From NCBI RefSeq assembly GCF_900005615.1, contig NZ_LN832559.1:1704837-1768836 (forward strand): 64,000 nucleotides of DNA, read 5' to 3'. Shown here piece by piece: positions 36,822 to 45,702 of the stretch. The notes under the pieces are model-generated. The model was not told the DNA's origin. It did not search any database and saw nothing but the letters and a program-made list of their open reading frames with translations. The stretch's first letter is position 1. Every line of letters starts with the position of its first letter. The translations under genes and the position numbers were made by a program. Origin of the DNA: Paracoccus aminovorans. GTDB lineage: Bacteria > Pseudomonadota > Alphaproteobacteria > Rhodobacterales > Rhodobacteraceae.

Positions 36822-38327
36822 ATGATGCAGCCATTCCTTGCCCATCCCTTCGATTCCGACCGCCTGCACGAAGAGTGCGGCGTGTTCGGCGTGATCGGAG
36901 TGACGGATGCCGCCAATTTCGTCGCCCTGGGGCTGCACGCCCTGCAACATCGCGGGCAGGAGGCCGGCGGGATTGTCGCCCACGACGCTGAGCAGGGCTT
37001 TAACAGCGCCCATCGCTTCGGCTATGTCCGCGACAATTTCACCAAGCAAAGCCTGATGGAGACGCTGCCCGGCTCGCTCGCCATCGGCCATGTGCGCTAT
37101 TCCACCGCCGGCACCAAGGCGGCGACGGCGATTCGCGACGTGCAGCCCTTCTTCGGCGAATTCGCCATGGGCGGCTGCGCCATCGCCCACAACGGCAACA
37201 TCACCAACGCCATGGCGCTGCGGCGCGAGCTGATCGAGCGCGGCTCGATCTTCCAGTCCAGCAGCGACAGCGAATGCATCATCCACCTGATGGCGCGCTC
37301 GATCCAGCGCAACATCCCCGAGCGGATGAAGGACGCGCTGCGCCGGGTCGAGGGCGCGTTCAGCGTCATCGCCATGACCCGCACCAAGCTGATCGGCGTG
37401 CGCGACCCGCTGGGCGTGCGGCCGCTGGTTCTGGGCAAGGTCGGCGACGACGGCGGTTTCGTGCTGTCCTCGGAAACCTGCGCGCTGGACATCATCGGCG
37501 CCGAGTTCATCCGTGAGATCGAGCCGGGCGAGATGGTGGTGATCTCGAAGGGCGAGATCGAAAGCTCGCGCCCCTTCGGCCCCTCGAAGGGCCGCTTCTG
37601 CATCTTCGAGCATGTCTATTTCTCGCGTCCCGATTCGATCATCGGCGGCCGCTCGGTCTATGAGACCCGGCGCCAGATCGGCGTGGAACTGGCGCGCGAG
37701 GCCCCGGTCGAGGCCGACCTGGTCTGCCCGGTGCCCGACTCGGGCACGCCGGCCGCCATCGGCTATGCCCATGAAAGCGGCATCCCCTTCGGCATGGGCA
37801 TCATTCGCAACCAGTACATGGGCCGGACCTTCATCGAGCCGACCGAGCAGATCCGCAACATGGGCGTGCGGTTGAAGCTGAACGTCAACCGGGCGCTGGT
37901 CCGGGGCAAGCGCGTGGTACTGGTCGACGATTCGGTGGTGCGCGGCACCACCTCGCGCAAGATCAAGGACATGATCCTGGACGCCGGCGCGGCCGAGGTG
38001 CATTTCCGCATCGCCTCGCCACCCACCGCCTGGCCCTGCTTCTACGGCGTGGACACCCCCGACCGCGACAAGCTGCTGGCGGCACAGATGTCCGAGGAGG
38101 AGATGCGCGAATGGATCGGCGTCGACAGCCTGGCCTTCGTGTCGCTGAACGGGCTTTATCGCGCGGCGGGCGAGGCCAAGGGCCGCGACAAGTCCTGCCC
38201 GCAATATTGCGATGCCTGCTTCTCGGGCGACTATCCGGTGGCGCCCTTCGACCAGCTCGAGCGCGGCTTCCGCATGAAGCCGGATTCGGAAACTTCGACC
38301 GTCGTCACCGGCCACGCGGCGGAATAG
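36822..38327 (+). CDS. purF: Amidophosphoribosyltransferase
   Basis: First committed step of purine synthesis, transferring glutamine nitrogen to PRPP. 501 residues. An 18-residue propeptide precedes the N-terminal nucleophile of the glutaminase domain (C19 in EECGVFGVIG). The PRPP loop is VVLVDDSVVRGTTSRK. Cysteines in the C-terminal part (CPQYCDACFSGDYPV) fit the Fe-S-containing Bacillus-type enzyme. ATG 36822 is used; the next codon is a second ATG. It follows cvpA, and the accessory segment begins right after it. Confidence 0.95.
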   Translation: MMQPFLAHPFDSDRLHEECGVFGVIGVTDAANFVALGLHALQHRGQEAGGIVAHDAEQGFNSAHRFGYVRDNFTKQSLMETLPGSLAIGHVRYSTAGTKAATAIRDVQPFFGEFAMGGCAIAHNGNITNAMALRRELIERGSIFQSSSDSECIIHLMARSIQRNIPERMKDALRRVEGAFSVIAMTRTKLIGVRDPLGVRPLVLGKVGDDGGFVLSSETCALDIIGAEFIREIEPGEMVVISKGEIESSRPFGPSKGRFCIFEHVYFSRPDSIIGGRSVYETRRQIGVELAREAPVEADLVCPVPDSGTPAAIGYAHESGIPFGMGIIRNQYMGRTFIEPTEQIRNMGVRLKLNVNRALVRGKRVVLVDDSVVRGTTSRKIKDMILDAGAAEVHFRIASPPTAWPCFYGVDTPDRDKLLAAQMSEEEMREWIGVDSLAFVSLNGLYRAAGEAKGRDKSCPQYCDACFSGDYPVAPFDQLERGFRMKPDSETSTVVTGHAAE

Positions 38328-38747
38328 AGACCGCACAACCCGGGCCGCGAAAAAAGCCGGGGGTTCGATGCCCCCGCCAATAATTGCTTTGTGCCCCTGC
38401 AGTCGCTGAAATCGCTTTCAAATCGGGTCTTAACCCGCTTTTCTGTCACAAATCCTGTTACAAAATGGGTCGCATGATGGCTGGTGCACGACGACCTCTT
38501 TGAATCGAAACGACAGGTTCTTCGCCGGCTGATGGTGCCGAAAGACCTATGCGCCCTCTCGGTAAGATCGAGCTACGCGCGCTCCTTGGTAGGACGACCA
38601 TGAAGTTGTTGGCACCGGCTGTTGCATCCCTGCAAGCGCGAGGCCTGTCCAGGAGGAGGTCGCGACTGACAGCGCGATCAAGCCCATCAGAATGACGGAT
38701 CGACACGTCCGGCCCGCTGACGATGCCAGCCGCTGCCCCAGGTCCAA
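38328..38747. other. Left edge of the accessory segment
   Basis: No gene is supported in these 420 bases. It holds a T-arm-like hairpin (GGGGG-TTCGATG-CCCCC, 38359-38375) and, further on, two direct repeats CTGTCACAAAT (38443-38453) and CTGTTACAAAA (38455-38465) spaced 12 bases apart. A short minus-strand frame (38547-38747) resembles a signal peptide but has no ribosome-binding site or match. Confidence 0.5.
38351..38465. repeat. Possible attachment-site remnant (tRNA T-arm-like hairpin plus arm-type direct repeats)
   Basis: The hairpin at 38359-38375 has the exact geometry of a tRNA T-arm (5-bp stem, 7-base TTCGATG loop), the part of tRNA genes copied into att sites by tyrosine integrases. 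About 70 bases on, 11-base imperfect direct repeats with 12-base period look like integrase arm sites. No integrase gene remains, no second att copy was found near 41.2 kb, and a purF terminator-like hairpin is an equally simple explanation. Confidence 0.3.
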
Positions 38748-39179
38748 GATTCGTTCACGTGTGACAGCCAGACCATGACGGTGGCGGCGAGAGCGACGGC
38801 AGACAGGAAGACCTTCGGGCCTCTGTCGGAGCGGGTGGCGACCCGGCGCCAGTCCTTGAGCCTGCCGAAGATGATCTCGATGCGGTTTCGGCGTTTGCAG
38901 CGTCGCTTGGACCGGTCGGCATCATGGCTCCGATGGGCCAGCAGCCAGTCCGCCTTCGGCAGGCTGCCCAGCAGAGCGGCGGCACCCGTATAGCTGACCT
39001 GCGGTCATGAGTTCGCGGGATAAGGCCATGATCCGGGGGATCATGTCCCCCGAGAACGCGGATCGGGCGACCTTCCGCATCGGTCATGGCACGCAGCTTG
39101 GTGTTCAAGCCGCGTCATCTGCGCGTCCGTCAGCCAGAAAAGGTTGCTCGTCATCAGGTCTCCTTGCGGTGCCTGAATC
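38748..39179 (-). mobile_element. Internally deleted IS5-family element
   Basis: About 430 bp. Ends are imperfect inverted repeats (GATTCGTTCACG at 38748 and GATTCAGGCACC read inward from 39179). The transposase remnant on the minus strand begins MTSNLFWLTDAQMTRL, is joined out of frame to NTKLRAMTDAEGRPIR, then continues GAAALLGSLPKADWLLAHRS and, after another deletion, CKRRNRIEIIFGRLKDWRRV to the C-terminus. The region with the first catalytic aspartate is missing. It is therefore dead as an autonomous element and could only move in trans. Confidence 0.82.
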
Positions 39180-39198
39180 ATGCCGAATGCGCAAGATC

Positions 39199-40573
39199 AA
39201 TGGGGCCCGACCCACGGTGATGCAAGGGAACTGTGCCGGATCCAGTGGCAGCGGGATACTGAGATGGTGAAAGATCAGCAAAAAATCATAGCCGCCATCG
39301 ACCAGCTGCGCGCGGCGGCTGGTCTGGATCTGCCCGGCATCGGACACATGACCATTGATCCGGGTCTGGTAGCCGCCAGCGATCTGGCGGCGCAACTGAG
39401 CCGGGCCGAAGAGACACTGGCCAAGACCCTGTCCGCCTGCGGCGCGCCGGATATCTCCGCCGCCCGCAAGGCGTTGGCAGAGGCCGAGCGGCTGGACAGC
39501 GCCATCCGTCAGGCGGATAATCTACTGGCGGAACTGGCGCCCAAGGGTATCGGCGCCCTGCAGGCCCGCCTGGCCGAAGCTCGTGCCGCCGCAGGCGCGG
39601 CCGAGACCGAACCCGCCGAAGAGCCCGCCATGCTGCAAGACCAGCTTCAGGCTGCGCTTGAGGCCGAAGCCACGGCCCTTGCGCAGCGCCACGAAGCCGC
39701 AGCCCGCCATGCCACCCTGCGCGAAACTCGCGCCGCCCGTCAGGCATCGGTGCAATCTGCCGATCAGATACTGGCCGCCGTGCAGGTCGAGGCGGGAGAT
39801 CTCGTCGATCTCGCCGCCCGTGTCCAGAACCTGACCGCTGCGCAACCCGCACTGGTACAGGCGGAAACGGACGCAGCCGCTGCCCTTGCTCGCCTGACCG
39901 AAAACGCGCCCGACCTGGCCACGGCGCAGGCGACGGTGTCGCGGCTGCGTTCGGTGGTGGAAGGCCGCCGCCGCGATCTCGCACGCCTGCACAGCGATCT
40001 GGCCGGGTCAACGGCTCCATCAGCGCGCTGGCCGATGAGGGTACCGAAGAGGCCCTTGAGGAATTGCGCGGCCGCGAGGCCACCGTCACCGCCCGCGCCG
40101 CCCGCTATGAGCGTGAGGTGAAGGCGCTGGCCCGTCTGCGCGCCGCGCTGGAGGATGCCCGTCGCGACGCGCGCGAGGCCTACTTTGGCCCCGTCCTGCG
40201 CGAGATCGACCCGCTTTTGTCGATCCTTCACCCCGGCGCCGCGCTGCGTATTGATGATACCAGCCTGCTGCCGATCGCCCTGACCCGGGACGGCCAGGAC
40301 GAGGGGCTGGATATTCTGTCCGGCGGCACGCGCGAACAGCTGGCGATCCTCACCCGAATCGCCTTCGCACGCCTCTTCGCCGGCTCGGGCCGACCAGTGC
40401 CGGTGATCCTCGACGATGCCCTCGTCCACAGCGACGACGACCGGATCGAGGCAATGTTCACCGCCCTGCATCGCGTCGCCCAGGACCAGCAGATCATCAT
40501 CCTGACCTGCCGCTAACGCGCCTTTGCCCCCTTGGGCGGAGAAAGACTTCTGGCACGGATCGACGAGGTATGA
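39199..40573 (+). pseudogene. Broken C-terminal half of a YhaN/SMC-like ATPase
   Basis: Long coiled coil (alanine/glutamate/glutamine-rich, 39250-40000) ending in an ABC/SMC-type head: ILSGGTREQLAILTRIAFAR (signature), PVPVILDDALVHSDDDR (Walker B and D-loop) and QQIIILTCR. Three lesions are seen: the N-terminal head with Walker A is missing, cut by the IS element; a one-base loss near 40001-40010 shifts the frame in the coiled coil; and TAA at 40514 interrupts the conserved tail, with coding-like sequence (RAFAPLGGERLLARIDEV) continuing to TGA 40571-40573. In intact form this family is a large DNA-repair ATPase often paired with an SbcD-like nuclease. Confidence 0.75.
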
Positions 40574-40577
40574 GGAG

Positions 40578-41147
40578 GACTCTGTTGCACAAAAGAGTTG
40601 ATGGCCGGATTTCCCCTTCCCCGGACAGATCTATCCCACGGCCTTTGTGACGGGGATGACGCGCCGTTTCGGGCCGCCATGCTTGCGGGCGTGCCACTCG
40701 CCTTCGCCCTCGACCTTGATGCCAGTGCTGTCGATCAGCAGGTGCAGCGGCCCCGCGATACGGTATGTTCACAGCCAGGGTCTTCTGGCGACGGGACAGG
40801 GTGCTGAAGTCAGGCACCGTCCAGTCGAGACCAACCAACTGCAGCAGGCTCTCGACGAAACCAGTCGTCTGCCTGAGCGCCATGCCGAAGAGCACCTTCA
40901 TCGAAAGACACGTCTGAATGGCGGCATCGCTGTAGGTCTGCTGGCGGCCACGCCTGCCTGTCGGCGCGGCATCCCAGCTCATCTCGGGGTCGAACCAGAT
41001 CGTCAGCGAACCCCGGCGCTTGAGCGCTTCATTGTAGGCTGGCCAGTTCCGGGTTCTGTATGTCGGGGATGCGGGTCGGCTCATGCAGACCAGCTACCGT
41101 ACGGGTTTCATGAGATGAATCCCCGACAGGATTTGTGCAACAGAGCC
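40578..41147 (-). mobile_element. Internally deleted IS5-family (IS903-group) element
   Basis: 570 bp bounded by near-perfect inverted repeats: GACTCTGTTGCACAAA (40578-40593) and TTTGTGCAACAGAGCC (41132-41147). It carries the transposase remnant at 40631-41084. The flanks (TATGAGGAG and TGCCCAAAA) do not form a 9-bp target duplication, so one side has been rearranged since insertion. It starts 4 bases after the end of the ATPase pseudogene. Confidence 0.85.
40631..41084 (-). pseudogene. Truncated IS903-group transposase
   Basis: From ATG 41082-41084 the frame gives the normal N-terminus (TRNWPAYNEALKRRGSLTIW, FVESLLQLVGLDWTVPDFST, VNIPYRG). An 8-base loss then shifts the frame; the next part LHLLIDSTGIKVEGEGEWHA continues in another frame to RKHGGPKRR. 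There it is fused directly to the last codons of the transposase, VIPVTKAVG-stop, so the second and third acidic catalytic residues are gone. Confidence 0.85.
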
Positions 41148-41151
41148 TGCC

Positions 41152-41218
41152 CAAAACGGACCCCAGAGAAATCAACAGGTTGACAAAACTATGCCCCGAA
41201 TCCGGACAAAACGACCCC
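41152..41218 (-). repeat. Three direct repeats resembling an IS21-type terminal array
   Basis: Read on the minus strand, GGGGTCCGTTTTG (41152-41164), GGGGCATAGTTTTG (41184-41197) and GGGGTCGTTTTG (41207-41218) are spaced 23-32 bases apart. Multiple GGGG..TTTTG copies near an end are a feature of IS21-family termini. No istA/istB sequence remains. The NDUFS4-like gene ends 36 bases further on. Confidence 0.5.
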
Positions 41219-41253
41219 GATTGGGGACTAACTTTCGCCCGATTTACACAGGC

Positions 41254-41565
41254 TCAATGCGTCCAGGGTGCGCGCCGGTCGGTAGCGAAATTCTCGCCAT
41301 AGCCGCGGGGCCGGACATTGGCAGAGCGGGCATGCGGCTCGATTACCTCGAAATCCAGCCCCTTCTCGCGGGCGTAATCCTCGGCCTGCTTGCGGGTCGC
41401 AAAGCGCAGCTTCACCTGGCTTTGCGTGTCGTCGCTGCTGGTCCAGCCCATCAGTGGGTCGATCTCGCGCGCATCCGCCGCCGGAAAGACCAGCACCCAG
41501 TCGCGGGTGCGGGCGACGCCCGATTGCATGGCGTTGCGGGCAGGCTTGTAGATGCGGACTCGCAT
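41254..41565 (-). CDS. NDUFS4-like accessory subunit of NADH dehydrogenase (complex I)
   Basis: 103-residue member of the ETC complex I subunit conserved-region family, homologous to the mitochondrial 18-kDa subunit NDUFS4 and present in Paracoccus complex I. Seen are [20 protein letters not shown], the core [20 protein letters not shown] and the typical end [15 protein letters not shown]. The start ATG 41563-41565 is at the family position. It borders the accessory segment but is intact. Divergent from uvrB across 148 bp. Confidence 0.92.
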   Translation of the reverse strand: MRVRIYKPARNAMQSGVARTRDWVLVFPAADAREIDPLMGWTSSDDTQSQVKLRFATRKQAEDYAREKGLDFEVIEPHARSANVRPRGYGENFATDRRAPWTH

Positions 41566-41713
41566 TGGCGGGAACCCTCTGTTCTTGCTTATGGCCTTAT
41601 CCCCCAAGCCGCGCCGCTGTTCAAGATGGCTGCGACAATGCGGCCTATCCGCGCTGGCCCCTTGCATCCGCGCGCCGAGATGCCAGATTCAAACCCGGAA
41701 CAAAGGGAAAACC

Positions 41714-43900
41714 ATGGGTCACAACAACACCAATGCTCCCGTCACGCGCTTCGCCGAGGTCACCCGTCCGAAGCTCGAGGGGGGGCGCCGCTTCGTCATG
41801 CAGTCCGAGTTCCAGCCGGCCGGCGACCAGCCGACCGCCATTGCCGAACTGGCCCAGGGCGTGCGCGCCGGCGAACGCGATCAGGTGCTGCTGGGCGCCA
41901 CCGGCACCGGCAAGACCTTCACCATGGCCAAGGTGATCGAGGAGACTCAGCGCCCCGCCATCATCCTGGCCCCGAACAAGACCCTTGCCGCGCAATTATA
42001 CGGAGAATTCAAGGGCTTCTTTCCCGACAATGCCGTCGAATATTTCGTCAGCTACTACGACTATTACCAGCCCGAGGCCTATGTCCCGCGCTCCGACACC
42101 TATATCGAGAAGGAATCGCAGATCAACGAGGCCATCGACCGCATGCGCCACTCGGCGACGCGGGCACTGCTGGAACGCGACGACGTCATCATCGTCGCCT
42201 CGGTCAGCTGCATCTATGGCATCGGCTCGGTCGAGACCTATTCGGCCATGACCCAGGACATGGTCGTCGGCCAGATGTACGAGCAGCGCGGCTTCATCAA
42301 CGAGCTGGTCGCCCAGCAATACCGCCGCCTGGACGCCGCCTTCCAGCGCGGCGGCTTCCGCGTGCGGGGCGACGTGGTCGAGGTCTGGCCCGCCCACTTG
42401 GAAGACCGCGCCTGGCGCTTCGACTTCTTCGGCAACGAATTGGAGGCGATCACCGAATTCGACCCGCTGACCGGGGCGAAAACCGACAGCTTCAAGCAGA
42501 TCCGCATCTATGCCAACAGCCACTACGTCACCCCGCGCCCGACATTGCAACAGGCGATCAAGGGGATAAAGGCCGAACTTCAGGGACGGTTGAAGCAACT
42601 GACCGACGAGGGCAAGCTGCTGGAGGCCCAGCGGCTGGAGCAGCGCACGAACTTCGACCTGGAAATGCTTGAAGCGACAGGCGTTTGCAACGGCATCGAG
42701 AACTATTCCCGCTATCTGACCGGCCGCGCGCCCGGCGAGCCGCCGCCGACGCTGTTCGAGTTCATCCCCGACAACGCCATCGTCTTCGCTGACGAATCCC
42801 ACGTCTCGGTGCCGCAGATCGGCGGCATGTATCGCGGCGACTTCCGGCGCAAGTTCACCCTGGCCGAGCACGGCTTCCGCCTGCCCAGCTGCATGGACAA
42901 CCGCCCGCTGAAATTCGAGGAATGGGACGCCATGCGCCCGCAATCGGTCTTCGTCAGCGCCACCCCCGCGGATTGGGAGTTGGACCAGACCGGCGGCGTC
43001 TTTACCGAACAGGTCATCCGCCCCACCGGCCTGATCGACCCGCAGATCGAGATCCGCCCGGTCGAGATGCAGGTCGACGACCTTCTGGACGAGGTGCGCA
43101 AGGTCTCGGCCGCCGGCATGCGCACGCTGGTCACCACGCTGACCAAGCGCATGGCCGAGGACCTGACCGAATACCTGCACGAACAGGGCATCCGCGTGCG
43201 CTACATGCACAGCGACATCGACACGATCGAGCGCATCGAGATCCTGCGCGACCTGCGGCTGGGCGCTTTCGACGTGCTGGTCGGCATCAACTTGTTGCGC
43301 GAAGGCCTTGATATTCCTGAATGCGGCCTGGTCGCCATCCTGGACGCGGATAAAGAGGGCTTCCTGCGTTCCGAAACCTCGCTGATCCAGACCATCGGCC
43401 GCGCCGCCCGCAATGCCGACGGCCGCGTCATCATGTATGCCGACCGCATCACCGGCAGCATGGAGCGCGCCATGGCGGAAACAGAGCGGCGCCGGCAGAA
43501 GCAGATGGCCTATAACCTGGAACACGGCATCACGCCGCAGACCGTGCGCAAGAACGTCGAGGACGTGCTGGCCGGGCTCTGGCAGGGCGACACCGATCAG
43601 TCGCGCATCACCACCCGGATCCACAAGCCGATGGTCGGCGCCAACCTGGCCGCCCATCTTGACGCGCTGCGCGCCCAGATGCGCAAGGCGGCTGAGAACC
43701 TGGAATTCGAGGAAGCCGCGCGGTTGCGCGACGAGGTCAAGCGGCTGGAGGCGGTCGAGCTGGCCGTGGCCGACGATCCGCTGGCCCGCCAATCCGCCAT
43801 CGAGGAAGCCGCCGACGAGGCCGTCAAGGCCTCGGGGCGCTCGACGGCCGGCCGCGCCGGTCAGCGCGGCGGCAACAAGCGCTCGCGCCGCCGATCCTGA
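41714..43900 (+). CDS. uvrB: Excinuclease ABC subunit B
   Basis: Damage-verifying helicase-like subunit of nucleotide excision repair, 728 residues. Walker [12 protein letters not shown] (61-68 core), [20 protein letters not shown], the beta-hairpin region [36 protein letters not shown], the helicase motifs [20 protein letters not shown] and QTIGRAARN, and the C-terminal UVR domain ([20 protein letters not shown]). The start at ATG 41714 follows CAAAGGGA; a longer in-frame start is in the promoter region. A lysine/arginine-rich tail ends the protein. Confidence 0.96.
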   Translation: MGHNNTNAPVTRFAEVTRPKLEGGRRFVMQSEFQPAGDQPTAIAELAQGVRAGERDQVLLGATGTGKTFTMAKVIEETQRPAIILAPNKTLAAQLYGEFKGFFPDNAVEYFVSYYDYYQPEAYVPRSDTYIEKESQINEAIDRMRHSATRALLERDDVIIVASVSCIYGIGSVETYSAMTQDMVVGQMYEQRGFINELVAQQYRRLDAAFQRGGFRVRGDVVEVWPAHLEDRAWRFDFFGNELEAITEFDPLTGAKTDSFKQIRIYANSHYVTPRPTLQQAIKGIKAELQGRLKQLTDEGKLLEAQRLEQRTNFDLEMLEATGVCNGIENYSRYLTGRAPGEPPPTLFEFIPDNAIVFADESHVSVPQIGGMYRGDFRRKFTLAEHGFRLPSCMDNRPLKFEEWDAMRPQSVFVSATPADWELDQTGGVFTEQVIRPTGLIDPQIEIRPVEMQVDDLLDEVRKVSAAGMRTLVTTLTKRMAEDLTEYLHEQGIRVRYMHSDIDTIERIEILRDLRLGAFDVLVGINLLREGLDIPECGLVAILDADKEGFLRSETSLIQTIGRAARNADGRVIMYADRITGSMERAMAETERRRQKQMAYNLEHGITPQTVRKNVEDVLAGLWQGDTDQSRITTRIHKPMVGANLAAHLDALRAQMRKAAENLEFEEAARLRDEVKRLEAVELAVADDPLARQSAIEEAADEAVKASGRSTAGRAGQRGGNKRSRRRS

Positions 43901-43935
43901 AAAGCCGCAAACGCCAAGGACGGGCTGCCGCCGGG

Positions 43936-43960
43936 CCGTTCACCGTTTTTCCCAATATCC
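43936..43960 (-). repeat. Single copy of the GTATTTGG-type dispersed repeat after uvrB
   Basis: Read on the minus strand the 25 bases contain GGATATTGGGAAAAACGG followed by TGAACGG, matching the arms of the 34512-34601 repeat at most positions. It starts 36 bases after the uvrB stop and ends 22 bases before the stop of the convergent I78 gene. Confidence 0.5.
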
Positions 43961-43981
43961 CTGCAACGGCCGGGCGAGGAG

Positions 43982-44257
43982 TCAACCGCAACTCACCCGG
44001 ACCAGCTTGCCGGCCTTGTCATGCTCGAAGTTCAGCCGACTGGGGCTAAAGTCCATCGTCACCGGATCGCCGGTCTTGTAGCTGCGATAAGGCACGTTCG
44101 CCGGCACCGAGATAGTGACGCCGCTTTGCCCGATCAGCGGCAGATAGCGGCTGGCACCGCAACTGTCCTCGCCCATGACGGGCGGGGTTTCGGGCTCGGG
44201 CACACAGCCCGCCGCCAGCAGCGGGACGAGCATCAGGACAGGAAGGATCGGCTTCAT
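43982..44257 (-). CDS. I78-family peptidase inhibitor lipoprotein
   Basis: 91 residues. Signal peptide with lipobox LLAAGC (C18), a short proline-rich linker, then the I78 inhibitor domain: CGASRYLPLIGQSGVTISVP and FSPSRLNFEHDKAGKLVRVS, ending in CG; the two cysteines (C33 and C90) can form the family disulfide. The founding member AhpI inhibits subtilisin-like proteases. Periplasmic and membrane-anchored. Confidence 0.88.
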   Translation of the reverse strand: MKPILPVLMLVPLLAAGCVPEPETPPVMGEDSCGASRYLPLIGQSGVTISVPANVPYRSYKTGDPVTMDFSPSRLNFEHDKAGKLVRVSCG

Positions 44258-44388
44258 CGGAAGGCCTCCTCGATGCGGACAATCAGCCATAACCCGCGAG
44301 GCGCCGGAAAGTTTCCGCATCGGGGCCGGCGCGGCGGCATCTTGGCGGAAGCCCGCCGATCCCGGACATGCGGCCCGGTCAAGGCGGC

Positions 44389-45024
44389 TCAGGGCAGCCG
44401 GTTCAGCACTTCTTCGACCAGCGCCTCGACCTCGTTTCGGGCCACCGGATTGCGGGCGCTGTCGCCGGCGCCCAGGCCCTGGCCCAGGGTTTCGGCATAA
44501 CTGACGCGGTTCGCGATCTGCGCGCCGGCGACCTCGGCCCCCAGGGCCTCGGCCTTCTCGGCCACCTCCAGCGCCAGCCGCGTATGCGGCCGCGTCCGGT
44601 TCAGCACGATCAGGGTGTCGCATCTTTCGCGCCGGGCCAGGTCCAGCACACCCTCGGTCGCCCACAGATCGACATGGCTGGTCGCCACCGGCACCAGCAC
44701 AAGGTCGGCGACCCGCAGCGCCGGGCGCAGGTCGCTGTCGATCTTGGGCGGCGTGTCGATGATGACGTAATCGAAACGCTTCTTCAGCTTGTCGGATTCG
44801 TAGCTGGCGCCCCAGGCCGAGGAGGTGCCGAACTCCAGCGCCTCCTCCTCGCCCAGCCGCTCCAGCCGCTCCAGGAACCAGCGCCCCATGCTGCCCTGCG
44901 GATCGGTATCGAGCAGCGCCACCGAATGTCCGCGCCGCAGCAGGCTGACCGCCAGGTTCACAGCGATGGTGGTCTTGCCCGAGCCGCCCTTCTGCTGCGC
45001 GACGGTGATGATACGTCCTGCCAT
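44389..45024 (-). CDS. ParA/MinD-type ATPase
   Basis: 211-residue Walker-type cytoskeletal ATPase. Deviant Walker A AQQKGGSGKTTIAVNLA (K12 is the signature lysine), switch I DTDPQGSMGRW, switch II YVIIDTPPKIDSDL. No ParB gene is adjacent, so it is an orphan ParA: roles in positioning protein clusters (for example the PpfA chemoreceptor system of Rhodobacter) or carboxysome-like cargo are known for such proteins, but nothing nearby points to a cargo. ATG 45022-45024 is chosen over an upstream start. Confidence 0.88.
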   Translation of the reverse strand: MAGRIITVAQQKGGSGKTTIAVNLAVSLLRRGHSVALLDTDPQGSMGRWFLERLERLGEEEALEFGTSSAWGASYESDKLKKRFDYVIIDTPPKIDSDLRPALRVADLVLVPVATSHVDLWATEGVLDLARRERCDTLIVLNRTRPHTRLALEVAEKAEALGAEVAGAQIANRVSYAETLGQGLGAGDSARNPVARNEVEALVEEVLNRLP

Positions 45025-45142
45025 GAATCCCCTCCGGTCCGGCCCCCGCACCGGATCGCGGCCGGGGGATTTCCGATCAGACTAGGCAGGAAATTCCCCG
45101 GTGGCGAGAGCCATTTTCGCAAGCGCAGCATGGGCTTCGCGG

Positions 45143-45466
45143 TCAGGCCGGCCAGCAGTCCATCACCTCGTACATCACCGGCTCGAAATGGCGGCACATG
45201 GCGTTGATGGCGCGGTTGCGCTCGCGCATCTCGGGGCTGCGCAGCATGGCCTGATAGTCGCGGCGGTCGCGCCATTGCGAATAGGTGGCAAGGCGGGTCT
45301 GGGCGTCGTTCAGATGGATCGCCCCCGAGACATAGCCGGGCTGCTTGCTGATCACCTCGGCATAGGCGGCGGTCAGCGCGTCCAGCACGTCATGCGCGCT
45401 GCCGGGCGTGACATCGAAGGTGCAGATCACGGTCTGGCCCTGAAAATCCTTGCTGATGCTGGTCAT
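45143..45466 (-). CDS. Antibiotic biosynthesis monooxygenase-fold (ABM) protein
   Basis: 107-residue dimeric alpha/beta-barrel-type protein: GQTVICTFDVTPGSAHDVLD, QPGYVSGAIHLNDAQTRLAT and YSQWRDRRDYQAML follow the ABM pattern of heme- or quinone-handling small enzymes. Ribosome-binding site AGGAGG lies 8 bases ahead of the ATG at 45464-45466. The specific substrate is unknown. Confidence 0.82.
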   Translation of the reverse strand: MTSISKDFQGQTVICTFDVTPGSAHDVLDALTAAYAEVISKQPGYVSGAIHLNDAQTRLATYSQWRDRRDYQAMLRSPEMRERNRAINAMCRHFEPVMYEVMDCWPA

Positions 45467-45702
45467 GGCTGGGTCCTCCTGGGTGCAGCTTAACCCAGGC
45501 CGGGCGCGGGGAAAGAGGGAATTTCGCCTCGCCGCCGCGGTCTGCGCGCCGAACAAGCGACGGCGCTGCCCGTCGCCATTTTCCGGTCGGTCCCGCCCGG
45601 CCCGGGTGTCTCGCCGGTCTTCGGACGCCAGGTCCGCCGGCCGGCTTGCGGCGCGCGTGCGACGGGCGCATGTTGCGCCGCGCAACGCGAAAGGACAGCA
45701 GC

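Noticed and set aside
38547..38747. 66-residue minus-strand frame with a signal-peptide-like segment
   Set aside because: Only the hydrophobic run is suggestive; there is no ribosome-binding site, and the following sequence is low-information.
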